From Arthrobotrys musiformis (Eukaryota; Ascomycota; Orbiliomycetes; Orbiliales; Orbiliaceae), in assembly GCA_036971715.1 (NCBI GenBank), contig JAVHJL010000008.1, positions 1,736,001 to 1,800,000 on the forward strand: a DNA stretch of 64,000 nt. Reading direction: 5' to 3'. Position 1 is the stretch's first letter. The number at the start of each line of letters is the position of its first letter. Below, in pieces: positions 1 to 11,152 of this stretch. A program made the translations under genes and the position numbers. A model generated the notes under the pieces. It made no database searches, had not been told where the DNA came from, and saw only the letters and a list, made by a program, of their open reading frames with translations.

Positions 1-1272
1 CGTTGTTTGCAGACACTCGCATTAGTGCGAACCCCGCAGCCGTCTAAACCATCACATTTCCCTCTCATATACCCGGAGGTCAAGCCCCCCCGCTACTTCT
101 ACCCTTCTTTTCCTATACCTCTCTCGCGCACTTATTTCCTTGAAGATATCCCCTATTCCTAGTCATACGGTTGGTGTTTATTGTTTTTATTTCTTATTTT
201 ATGAAACTTGCAGGTTGCATGGAAAAGTATTCCTTTTCGCATTTCTTTCGAAAAGTTGAAGACACGATTTCTACCGGTTTTTTTTTTTTACGATTGTCAT
301 GGGGAATCTGCCTTGGTCTTCTCATTTCACTATTTCCTATCCTTGATCTATCTTTCGCTATGGGTATTTCTTTAGTTATATGAAATTGGAGGGGTTTCTG
401 CTTTTTTTTTCTTCTATCCAAATATCCTTTCGACTTCACGGTGTTTCGACTTTACAGATTTGGAGTTTCTGATTTTGTTTCTTTTCCTTGCTTAAGAAAT
501 TCATCGTCCACAAGGCTTTAGGTTTTTTTTATATATTCCTGTCCTTGGCCTTTGCTTTGACTTTTCATTTGGGAAATGGGGGTCATATAGTGGCTAGTGT
601 TTTTCTTTTCCATTTTATTTTACTTTCTCCGTTTTTTATTCTAGCTCTCCCGGTTCGTTAATCACGAGCATTTTACGATATTTCTTTTTTTGCCCTTTGA
701 ATATCGAATTGCAAATGCGATGAAATGTACGTCCTTGCAGAAAGTGTTATATAAAGGTTAGGAAAAATGCGAGAATACAAATGATATAAATTTCCAAAAA
801 AAGTTCTATTGGCGTTTGATACTGCTTGTGTGTGAAATGTAGCTCATGCGCGGCCCATGTGGCATGCGACCTCCTGTCAAGACTTTTTTTTTTATCGAGT
901 TTCCTAATGGGGTGCACGCACTCGGTAGACTCGGAACTTTGGGTTCTAGGCAACTGGATTTACTTGAGGTGATGTCCTGGCGGGGGATTTGGAGTACTAG
1001 TAGGTGGGTCTGATCGATTACCATGTCTTTGGTAGGATCGCAAGAAGAGCGCTTCTTGCTGAGGTTTAGTACTCGGTTATCGGGTATCGAAGAAAATGAG
1101 ATATAAAGTTTTATACATGAGTAGAGGTATATACAGACATAACGCTTTTGAGAAATTGAAAGCAAACTCGTGGGGAATATGGAAAACTAAGTACAAATGT
1201 GGATGCAATAGTGGTATCTAAGTGATCTCTGAACACACGCCCTCTTCCTTCTTTCCACACGGAAAGTTTTGT
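1..1272. other. Gene-poor left edge, no supported gene
   Basis: T- and CT-rich sequence with many homopolymer runs. Bases 10-161 can be read as one open frame on the + strand following a TTTGCAG acceptor-like site, so the last exon of a gene outside the window is possible but unproven. Nothing else here has the look of coding sequence. Confidence 0.4.
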
Positions 1273-1787
1273 CTAGACACGCTCTCGTATAGCTCCCATT
1301 CCCGGACGAGGGGTGGGGAAAAAATAACACATCGGGATCCTCATCAGAGTAGATTCACGGGTAACGGTAGCATCCGGCTTCCTGGATTTATTAATCGTCT
1401 TGGTGACGATTTGCAAATCACAACCCTTGCAGTCGAGATCGTGGGGGATCGCGGCCATAGTTTTGTAGACGGTGGTGGTGTACCGTTGGTTTGCGGGGGG
1501 GTAGGAGGTTGTAACGGTGAATTTGGTGATGCAGGTGGATGTGATTCTGGTGACGGTGGGTTGGGCGACGAGACCCGGGTTTGTGATTCTGGTGACTGTG
1601 GGGTCGGCGAGTCTGTCGTCGGTGTTGATTGTTCGGGTGACTATCGGTTCGGAGAATGGAGCTGGGGCGGCGAGGGCGGCGCTGTGATGGATGTTAGAAG
1701 ATTGTATATTGGGATAATATTGGGAACATGGAGGTTGGTATACCTAGCTAGGCTGAGAGCAACGAGGACGGTAGTGAAGAACTGCAT
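1273..1787 (-). CDS. Small secreted protein with Thr/Val-Thr-Arg repeats
   Basis: Two exons are read: 1787-1744 and 1681-1273, with a 62-base intron (GTATAC...CACAG), giving 150 residues. Residues 1-20 form a clear signal peptide (MQFFTTVLVALSLA followed by AALAAP). The mature part carries the repeated motif PTVTRIT twice, underlain by a repeated DNA segment, a Thr-rich stretch and a few cysteines (CIT, CKGC, MCY). No known domain is recognised, so I infer only a short exported protein acting in the wall or outside the cell. The start is supported by the signal peptide and by the exon phases (44 + 409 bases is a multiple of three). Function unknown. Confidence 0.75.
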
Positions 1788-3652
1788 ATTGTCTTTCAAG
1801 CTCGGATATAAACCTGAGATCTGTATATCGGTGGTAAAATTATAAAGAATTTAGCTATATAGATTTTGTCTGGACCGGTTCTATTGGTTTTATATGTACA
1901 GACAAGATGGAAAAAGACTAATATGAGAGCGGAACTGCTACCATTTATATACTCGATACCAAATCCTCAGGAATACCTACAGAGCGACAGGCGTGATCAT
2001 ACATGCATCTTCATGATACATGGGTAATCGTGTCACCCGCAGCTGAAGCAAAAAAATAGATTAGCCTCTAGGCTAAAAAGCGTCCCGTAATCGTTATCAA
2101 TAATCATAACCAGGGGGGAACTGGGGCGAAAGATGAAATCCCTCGCAAGATTCCTCTGAGGCTCACAATATAGGCACACAATATACTTCTCAATTAGGAA
2201 TCTGGGGGTTGGTTGCATTTTGGAGGATCCTTCCTAGTCAAGTTAACCATCGCTTGTCCCGGTCAGGGCAAGGGAGCTGTTCGGCCGCCACTGTGGTGTG
2301 CGAATCCCGATGCTACGCGATAATTGGGGGGGTTGAAGTTCTAGATTTTTCGGATAATAGGGATTGTCTTGGATGTTAGGAATATCAAGGTATAGTTGAT
2401 ATATGGCATTATATTGTTAGCTGTTGCCCTTACGGACTTTCTTTGGAGTTTTTCACATGGATATCACGTTAACGAGGACGACCTTGGTAGCATATATGGT
2501 GTGATGGATGTAGTACTCGCCTTCTAGCTCAATCCTTGTAATATCCTTTTTTTCCCACTTGGCGCCGGCGCAATGCTACACAAAGCTTGCAAGGGTTCTA
2601 TATAAGCAGCTGTTTAAATTCGTTTAAACTGGCTTATTTGGGCCGTATTTATATCCCTCCAATTCGAGGTAATCTATGCCTTTCACTTAAGAATGGAAGT
2701 GAATCTGGTCGTCGATTTGGTGTGTGAAACGTATGCAAATTTCCAACACTTCCAACACGAGGCCGATGCTTTGCTGAGTAGAAGGGAGCGTTCAGCAAAG
2801 ATTGCATTAAATTTACTATAATCAAACCTTTAGTAAAGTAGTAGACTGGTATTTGGAGGAGTAAAATTGCCTTTTACCTGTTGCCCAGTTGCGACTAAAT
2901 TCATCCATTATAATATGTAGCACAGCCTAGACTGGTTACCCGTAAGACCATGAAGGGAGCTTATGATATAAACCCTACTAAAGCTTAGACTCGTGTAGTG
3001 TACTCGGTTTTTAGGAAGAATATGGTTTATTGGCCCTTATACGCCATGATTCAGACTTTTTCCATAGTTGTGTGTACTCCCTTAAGTAGCAGGGTGTTAA
3101 TATAATAGGGATTGTTTGGGAAATTCCTTAGTAGATGCTGGTATGTGAGATTGGTGAGGAGTTGAGGTGCGGTGTAGAGACAAAGCTGCACCGTCGCTCC
3201 ATCGCCATTCCACCATCGTCACAGCCACCACTCCAACACCTCCATCGCGCACTCTGCCTTACCTTTAACCACCAAAAACATCTCGCCAGACGGGACATCA
3301 ACCCACGAACTCCATTCCAGGCCAATTGCCAGAAATCCGCCTGTCCGAGAGGCTGGTTATGTGGTATTGATGGGAGTTATGATCCCCATCCTCTTCGTTG
3401 TAGTCCTCAATCACCACCACCAAGATCCCGTCATCTGCATCTCCTTTAGCGTCCACCTTCCTACTCCAAATATCCCAATTTTATCAAATCAGACCTTCAT
3501 CACCTCCCTTTGCATCTTCTTCACCATCCTTTTCAACTACTTCTTTCTTCCCGTCCCAGTAATTTACTTACAACCAGAACCAGCATTCTAAATATCAAAA
3601 GCCCTACGACCTCCACTCAAGAGATATCGAAAAGATAAATTGAAAGATCAGG
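1788..3652. other. Intergenic, no supported gene
   Basis: AT-rich sequence separating a leftward gene from a rightward one, so it should hold both promoters. The last 500 bases are CA/CT-rich, typical of a fungal 5' leader. Short open frames here lack conserved-looking composition on either strand. Confidence 0.5.
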
Positions 3653-5129
3653 ATGCCACCAACTACCCTTACCTTTCAGCGCCTTTGTGCTGGCAGCTAT
3701 GAGGCTTGTGCTTCTACCGTTTCAAAATACCCCAGTCCAGCAGAGACGCTCCCTATCACACTCAACGCTTACCCGGGCAGATCTGAATTCCACAGGGTCA
3801 TGACTGTCGAGTTCACGAACTGGAAAAACCAAAGATGCATCCTCACAATCCCAGCAGAAAATATTTGCTTCAACCTTCTGGTGGAGGATGTGGTGTACCT
3901 CGCTCTTACTGATTCGAATAGACGCACCGATATGACGGTTCGTTATACGCCAATCCTATCCCTCCGGAAATTATGCTAATGAGAACGTATTGTAGTTCTA
4001 CATAGCAAATAAAAAGAGCGTCATGGGCCTTATTTCAACTTTCACTGTTATGGATACCAGGGACAAGGACACCGAGCTTATGGAAACACCACCGCAAATG
4101 ATCAGACTGGAGCCAATCAATCTCTGGGACGTCACGACAGAAATGATAATCCTTCGCGAGTGTTCTGATACCCGTCAAGACCAGTTCGAGTTCTTTAAAG
4201 ACTTGGCCAGAAGAAGAATTATCATCGTGCAAGGATTGCTAGACCCTTCGTCGGGGCTGAGCCCCCATCAAGGACTCCGCGGAAACTACGAACCAGATGA
4301 TAAATGGCTTGGGTATTCGGATAATAACCGTATGGAGGTGTCACCACCACAGAGGAGGTCTGGGTTCTTCCCATTGAAAGTTTCCAAGAAGCGACGAAGC
4401 ACTTCTCGCACGCACCAATCACCACGACAAGGTGATCAAGGACCTACAGATCTCAGCAACGATTCGGGTTCCAACCCTACCTCTCCATCACGCCAGCCAC
4501 CGAGGAAGGTTTCGAAGAGGCACTCCCTGGGAGAAGAGGATTTCCCAATTCCACCTCAAAATGCAGGCAGCTATCACAATAGAAAACCACATGGATTCAT
4601 AACCCGCGGTAAAAAGCAAATCTACGGCTACTACGACGAAGTCGAAATGGGCGGGAGTCAAGGCCGCAGAGTCGTAAGCTTCAATTCTTCCAGACGAGGA
4701 TCAAACCCCAGAATAGGAGGCCGCGGTGGGGGACGACATATGACTGGGAGGAGAGTTGTCTCTGGACCAGGATATAGCACCGCACACCACGACGAGAATA
4801 CAGGGGGCTACGGCCCTCGTGAAAACATTGAATCTGGAGAAATGGACGATGGAACCTCTGAAGATCCCGGGAACACTACTGGGGACCTAAGCAGCGAACT
4901 TACGTACCAAACCTCCTTACGCGACAACGAATTTCCAGAGATCCAGAGCCTACAGATGGGATCTGAGGTAAACGTTTCCTCCGAGGTTTATCATCCAGCG
5001 CCACCAGATCCAGACGAGGGCGACCCAGACTACGAGACGGGAAGAGATACTTCCAGAAGGGAATACAGGGCAAGAAGATACAGGCGTGAATCAAGAGATA
5101 GACACCCTCAAAGGAGGCGTGATCACTAG
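3653..5129 (+). CDS. Hypothetical protein with RGG-like and RS/RD-rich tail
   Basis: Two exons, 3653-3937 and 3996-5129, are joined in phase 0 by a 58-base intron (GTTCGT...TTGTAG), giving 471 residues. The N-terminal ~190 residues look folded, with alternating hydrophobic strands and few charged runs. The rest is disordered and rich in Ser, Pro, Arg and Gly: a basic PPRKVSKRHS segment, an RGG-like patch (GGRGGGRHMTGRR), an acidic middle, and an Arg/Asp/Ser-rich C-terminus. RGG and RS/RD composition is common in RNA- or chromatin-binding proteins, so nuclear nucleic-acid binding is a guess only. No known domain recognised. The start has a CT-rich leader and an A at -3 (CAGGATG gives a purine near -3). 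Confidence 0.75.
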
Positions 5130-5543
5130 ACGCACTAATATTCTTCACAATAACGACTGATAGTTTTGATAAAATTGATTACCCCCCGACCCGACCCTCT
5201 CTAACGTTCCTTGATTCTAATCAGCAAAATATATTCTGGAGTAGTCAAAGGGGTCTATTACTTTGATCAGAATTCTGTATGGCACTAGTAGTTAGAAATA
5301 AGATTACTAGTTAGGGAAATACCAGCTTGTGAATTCTAAAAGGCTAAACCGGCGCAGAATTAACTTGAGTTCTTATGACTAATTCAGCCAAAGGATATAA
5401 TTGAACAGTAAAGCAGTAACAATCGATAAACACAGGCTAGAAAATTTAGCTACTCGATTTATTATACATTTGTGTCGGAGAGATCCGGACTTCGACCAAC
5501 CCTGGTTTACGAGACAAAAGCCGTATCACAAAGCCAAAAGCAT
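5130..5543. other. Convergent 3' ends
   Basis: AT-rich gap between two genes that converge; it presumably holds both 3' untranslated regions and poly(A) sites. No gene is visible. Confidence 0.5.
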
Positions 5544-6597
5544 CTAAGGCTTCCTAGGCAAGCTGTTGTAGTTGTCAACAGGAGCAACATCCTTAATCTT
5601 CTCCCAGATGGCATCAATCCCCTTCACAGCCTCCTCACTCAACGGGCCATTATTCAACCACCCAACGGTCTGCTTGATCCTAGCCTCATCATACGCTCCG
5701 AAAATAACAGCATCGCCGTACTGCGATTCCAAACTGCTATGATATCTAACCCATCTATACCCCAACTCAGCCAACGAAATCCCCTCCTTCTTCGCAATAC
5801 CCTCCCAATCATCAAGTGCGGTCCTCAACTCCTCCTTATCATACAGAGATCGGTAGATATCACCAAGCGGGGTACCGGGCGTCCATCTACCGGCAGCGGT
5901 AGCAAGTTGTTCCTTAGTTTTCGCCAACAACCCTCCGGCGAGCGGGGAGTATGCGTAAAATGAGATTCCCAACTTGCGGAGGAGGGGGAATGTGGTGGAT
6001 TCCGGGGAACGGGCGAAGGGGTTGTAGTTTCCTTGGAAGACGGTGGGTTTGATCCAGCCCTTTGAGGAGGCGATGTCGTGGACCTTTTGGATGTCCTCTG
6101 GGAGGTAGTTTGAGAGGCCGAAACGTTTGAAGGCGCCGGTTTCGTAGAGTTTTTGGATGCCTTCGAGGGTATCTTCTAGTGGGATTGAGGCATCTGGTGC
6201 GTGGAGGTAGTAGATATCGATCTAGGGAAGACAATCGAAACGGTTAGTCATTCGTCCCCCAAAATGGAAAGAATAATTGAGAAAGAGGAAGAGATTGACG
6301 ACATACAGGACCCAACTTCTCGCTGGCATAAGCCCCATGCTCCAGAACACCATCCTTGGTACCGGTGCCGGGCTTGAATCCACCACCTTGCTTGGTAGAA
6401 ATGATAAACTTCTTTTCTGCAACGTTGACCTTTCCGAGGGTCTCCTCGGCATCACCGTAGATTTGAGCGGTATCGAGATCTTCAACACCGACGCTGCGGA
6501 TGAGATCGAGGGTTTCGTGGATATGTGTGACTTCGCCTGTTTCCGGATGAGGGGAAAGCATGGCAGCGCCCCAGACGAGCTTTACTGGTGCCGACAT
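5544..6597 (-). CDS. Aldo-keto reductase, AKR7 (aflatoxin aldehyde reductase)-like
   Basis: Exons 6597-6307 and 6221-5544 flank an 85-base intron (GTATGT...CCCTAG) and encode 322 residues, the usual AKR length. The catalytic tetrad is visible: Asp42 and Tyr47 in DTAQIYGDAE, Lys69 in STKQGGG and His104 in YYLHAPD. The conserved GLSNY strand, the QGNYNP segment and the YSPLAGG motif follow in the expected order. Members reduce aldehydes and dicarbonyls with NADPH in the cytosol, protecting against reactive carbonyls; the substrate cannot be told from sequence. Closest in pattern to the AKR7/AFAR group, but a YakC-like or YajO-like reductase is the alternative. The neighbours are unrelated, so it does not appear to belong to a biosynthetic cluster. 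Confidence 0.92.
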
Positions 6598-8358
6598 TGT
6601 TTAATACAAATGGAAGTTGAGTAGATATGAATATGTGTGAAGTAGGTATAACTGAGAGTATAGTATCAAGTCTAGAGACTCGAAAGATATTGTTGTATAC
6701 GAATAGAAGCTGCGATTGATACTGAATGAGATATAGAAAAGAATTCCGAGTCCGAAGTGGAATCCATTGCCCTATATATACAACTCCAATCGAAGGTTCG
6801 AATCATGCGGCATCCCAAGCTCGAGACAAAAGATCATAATTCGGAGCAAGTGTAAAAAGATACCCCGACCAACCTAAGCAGCTTACGCGCTATGCGACCC
6901 CAAAAACGTCATGCCTGGATGATTAACTCCCGCGCCGCCAGAATATCTGAAACCGCAAAAAAAGAATGGGGGTATCCACGCCCAAAATGGCGGAATCAGT
7001 GAAATGTGGATCCATGGGACTCCCCAATGCCCCAAAGTCGGGTTAGCATAATTCTAGATTACTAAGAAATCCGAGCCTCCCTTCACATGTGTTGGTCGTC
7101 GACGATACCACAAATGGAACCGTCGAATCAGAGCGAAGGAGCTTAATAATGTTCGTATCGGGCCGCGGTTAGAGTTATTGTGCTGCCTCATAGAAACTCT
7201 ATTAATCGTACGGCCGAGAGCTATAGGTTACGAGGGGCTACTAGTTGCAGCGCTGACTAAACCCATACCCTAACCTGGTTCTCGTATCCAGTACCTGGCC
7301 GGCTTACGTAGCTTACTGTTTGTGCAACCTTCGGGTTTTTCCCTCATGAGCCCGGGCCAGGGAGCTGTAAGGATTCGATAGCTGCCAGCTGGGTGCCTGG
7401 CCATGAATCGTATCAGCTTTTCGTTCAGAGCGCAGCAGCGGCGGCGTTGAAGATACCCCGAAAGACCAAACGGCTAATTTCTCACATAATTTACGTATTT
7501 TGCATGAATCGCGTTCGAGAGATCATCGAGTCCACAACAGTTGTCTTTCGAGCGAATGTTGGAAATTAAGCGTTGAGTTGGGGAATATTTCGGTGCACAC
7601 GATCAAATATTGCAAATCGCGAGAGCTTTTTCATGCGGGTCGCTGACAGAGTGGAAAATACTTATCTCCGGTACTCCGGTAGTTCGATTACTGTTGCGAA
7701 TGGGGTTTATGGAGATAATACAATGGGTTAGTGGTATTAATATACGTAAATGGTTAGCTCTATCTCGAAACGCTTAAACTTCGTTAGTTTTTTGCGCCTC
7801 GTCGAACTTTTTTTGTTTTTGGTGGAATCGGACGTTGATGACGAGCTGCGAGCTTAGTTTCAGCAGGCATGTTGAATACGAAAAACACCCCGGCCGGCCC
7901 GCACCCAGCTGCAGCTCTCCCGGCTGACACTCCGATATAATGCCCAATGACCCTGATGAACACTAAGACTAAAATTGCCAGTGGGTAGATGTGGGGCCTC
8001 GCGGCGTCGGGTTATAATTGAGAGCCGAAGGAGACTTTTGGGCAGCTTAAAATGGACAGGGTCGGCTGAACCGATTCCCGCCGCTAGGGCCATTGGGTTG
8101 AATTCAGCGTCCTGACGTCCTTCCGATGGGCTTACCCACCTCTTAATCTTCAACATGATTTCTTTCCCGTTTTAAATCAATGCTGACGGTATTTCTGTCT
8201 CCAGTCGATTGTCAATACTTTTTCCAATTTTCTCAAGCTCGCAAACTTCATGCATGCCCGTCAATGGCTAGATGCGGCCTAACAAATAACATTTACATCG
8301 ATATATATAGCTAGATCTATAGACAGATAAAACGAACTCCCATTCCAGATTTACATTC
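6598..8358. other. Intergenic, no supported gene
   Basis: About 1.8 kb upstream of the reductase. The first 200 bases hold AT-rich promoter-like sequence (CCCTATATATACAAC near 6770). A 98-codon frame on the - strand at 7860-8156 has no protein-like features. A weak relative of the hairpin repeat core described at 31, 54 and 62 kb lies at 7276-7293 (TGGTTCTCGTATCCAGTA). Confidence 0.45.
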
Positions 8359-9548
8359 TCACGTCAACGGAGGCCCAAATAACTGAGGATTATATGGCGT
8401 ATACCCAGGCGGCAACCCACCAGCCGGCGGAGGGGGAATAGGAGACGTCGTCAACGTCAGGGTAGGAGATGTGGGGGGTACCGGCGCGGGCGGAAGCTGA
8501 TGCACGGCCATTGGGGGTATAGGTATTTGCATGTTAGCGGGGTATTGCCGGTACGCCGTTTGGGTCGGGCCTGGCGGTGACTGCCACATTGGTTCCGAAG
8601 GTGTCATTCTGTCGGCTTGACGCCGTTTTCCGAGCGCGTATGCCAGATAGGCGATTAGACATAGGCATACCGCTCCCACGGACCCGCCGACCGCGCCACC
8701 GATCACCACGGGATTTGGACCGGAAGATGATGAACTTGCTCCCGGGACGGCTGTTAGTGTCGGTGTGGAAGTTGTGCTTGTTGTCGTTCTACTCCCTGGG
8801 ATAGTATTCGAAGGTGTATTCGGGGTGGGGGTAACTCGCAAGGTTGTATCGATTGAAGGTGAGCTTGTTGTCGGCGAGGGACTTGGAGAGGGTGTTACGA
8901 AAACAGTTTCGACTGAAGTCTCGACGGAAGTCTCGACGGTTTTGAATGTAGATACCCGAGTCTGGGTGGATACAGCGACCCCGATTGTCGTTCTGATACT
9001 ATTCCCCCCTACGATAATCTCAATTAGTCCTTACGCCAGTCTAAAAAAATACATAGAAGAAAAAAAATACAGGCCGACTCACCAACCAGAGTAAAGACAT
9101 CACTCCTTTCCTCACAACGATCTCCATCATTATTCCGCTCCTGAAAATAACAAAAAAAGGCATTCACATTGTTACTACACGCTATGAGAGGCCCCCACTG
9201 GTCGTACGTTCCTTCGTAGATACACTCATTTATACAAGCCGAAGACCCCCACGATTGATCGGTACAACTACCCCTCGCGTAAGTCGATACGTAACCCTTA
9301 TCCTCGGTATAAGCCATAGAATGGCAGACCCCGTTCATAAGACAATCGGTACCGTAGGAACAGCACATGGAATTGCTAGCGCTCGGGTTGCAAGGCTGAT
9401 CGTTGGATTGGGAGCCATCGGGGAAATAGCATGCGGCCGTTGTACCGGATGTAAAAGAAATTATTGTAATAATAAAAAGTATTATTGCATATCGTGAACT
9501 ATGGTATATTCGGTCGAAATCCTTGGTCCGTAGAGGGGAATACAGCAT
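8359..9548 (-). CDS. Cysteine-rich single-pass membrane protein with Pro-rich cytosolic tail
   Basis: Exons 9548-9083 and 9008-8359 with a 74-base intron (GTGAGT...TCGTAG) give 371 residues. A hydrophobic segment at about residues 20-38 reads as a signal sequence. The next ~115 residues hold many cysteines (PCNPSASNSMCC, CLMNGVC, FFCYF), a pattern of small disulfide-bonded fungal surface domains. A Thr/Ser/Val linker with SVETSVET repeats follows, then a transmembrane helix at about 256-281 (VVIGGAVGGSVGAV...), a basic stop-transfer GKRR and a proline-rich tail. This architecture is common in ascomycetes and is usually annotated without function; a wall sensor-like role is only a guess. The promoter faces the hydroxyisourate hydrolase gene. 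Confidence 0.85.
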
Positions 9549-10786
9549 ATTATGAAATGAAAGCCAGGTGGGAATTTAGGCTTGTTCCGAGATAAGGCTG
9601 GTTTTGAAGCTTGTTTGAAACCAAACGAAAGGGACCCCGGACGTGCTTATATAAACCAAGAGGGGAAGGGAGGCTGAAAGAAAGTCTCCCACAGGAGGCT
9701 CATGCACGCCAATCATCCCGATCGTGGGGAAACCGGTTGTCTCGAAAGCGGAGACGATATGCCGGTATTTGCTGTTAAGCATAATCTACAATTGGAAGAT
9801 AAACTTGTGGAAACGGGCTAACAAATGCACGGTTTTTTCGATTCCTTGCCGTAAAAGCGTGCCGATATCGCGAAACTGCAGCTCCGTCTCGTAATTAACG
9901 ATCTGTAATTGGCCGTTGCATTGGGGCAGCCTGGTCAGTACTGCATGGTGTGCATGGAATACTTCTGGTCCATATGCATGCCATGGAGCCTCCTCGCGCC
10001 CTGCGGTTCTCGATATAGTATACACCGTCTGCAACTGTCGAAACTCTTAGGGACTTGTGAATTTGAGGACAGAGAATATTAGAGCAGGTACAAGTCTGTC
10101 CGTGCGGTGGGCCCCCAAAGGAATACCTGCATAGGTACTTGCACATTGCCTTCAGTAGCGCGATTCGATTTTCGGACAAGACAAAATTGCGAGATCAATG
10201 GACCAATGACAAGAAGTGAGGCAGTCCCACAAGCTCGATTCGATCGAACTGAGCCGCAAATCTTTCTATTGTTCCTTCGGCGATTGTCAATCGATTTCTC
10301 CTTAAGATTCTCCATCTGTTTCTATTACTGAAAATGTATCCTTCTGTCTCCCGCATGCATATTTTCGAGCTGCAAATTGATGGATTCGAGGCTAGCTGCT
10401 GGACTCCGCCCCGAAAACTGTGTTGCTGACGGTTTTCCAACACCGCGATGGGTGGACCTGCCGCCTGGTCTTGGCCGGGCCATTGATCTCAGATTGCATT
10501 TCGGCGACTTCCGATGGCCTCAGAGCTTTCCTGGCCTCGAATATCCCTTTCCTCTGATAAGGCCGAACTTTTATAAACCAGACGCCTCCCCTGATCAGAA
10601 TCATCTTCCATTCTCCAGAGTTGAGTATCTCGAAGACCCAATTGGCCAGAGCCGAGCTAGAGTTGAGGAAAAGAACATTCCATCGCTTGGATGCCGCAGC
10701 AGCTGCCAAACTCAACCGCGACCTCACGGCTGCAGACAATCATCACCCACCTCTCCATAGCCTCCCCCTCCGCATCCAAACACAGA
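9549..10786. other. Divergent upstream region with GC-richer, multi-frame-open segment
   Basis: This lies between a leftward and a rightward gene. From about 10380 to 10786 base composition becomes GC-richer and several frames stay open on both strands. One - strand frame (10739-10392, 115 codons) starts with a basic Ala/Ser-rich stretch resembling a mitochondrial presequence (MSAAVRSRLSLAAAAASKRW). I could not match the rest to any family, so it is recorded only as a possibility (about 0.2). Confidence 0.4.
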
Positions 10787-11152
10787 ATGCCTCCAATCAC
10801 CTGCCACGTCCTCGACACAGCCTCTGGCGCTCCTGCAGCCTCGGTACCCGTTACCCTGAGCCTTCTCTCGCCTTCAGTCGCCGCCCTTTCATCCTCACCC
10901 GAACCTACTCAGGTCGCTACGGCGAGCACAAACAGCGATGGGAGAATAGCAGCTTGGTCTTCGGACTTCAGTATCGAGAACGGTCAGGTCTATAAGCTCC
11001 GTTTCGAGACGTGGGACTACTTCAAGGGAAACACCTTTTTCCCGTACGTGGAAGTCACGTTTGTTGTCAATATGGAGAAGGATGGGAGGGATCACTATCA
11101 TGTACCTGTACTATTAGCGCCATGGAGCTACAGTACTTACCGTGGAAGTTAG
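10787..11152 (+). CDS. 5-hydroxyisourate hydrolase (transthyretin-like)
   Basis: A single exon of 121 residues, the normal length of the family. It has all the signatures: N-terminal ITCHVLDTASG with the catalytic His, NSDGRI with the catalytic Arg, the DHYHVPVLL segment with a further active-site His, and the terminal YSTYRGS. The enzyme hydrolyses 5-hydroxyisourate, the product of urate oxidase, in purine breakdown. The ATG at 10787 is preferred because the homology begins directly behind it and it has A at -3. An in-frame ATG at 10691 would add 32 Ser/Thr-rich residues and has a weak context. No other urate-pathway gene is in the window. Confidence 0.95.
   Translation: MPPITCHVLDTASGAPAASVPVTLSLLSPSVAALSSSPEPTQVATASTNSDGRIAAWSSDFSIENGQVYKLRFETWDYFKGNTFFPYVEVTFVVNMEKDGRDHYHVPVLLAPWSYSTYRGS

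Noticed and set aside
1222..1845. 207-codon + strand frame rich in Gly
   Set aside because: It is the antisense shadow of the Thr/Val-rich secreted-protein gene on the - strand.
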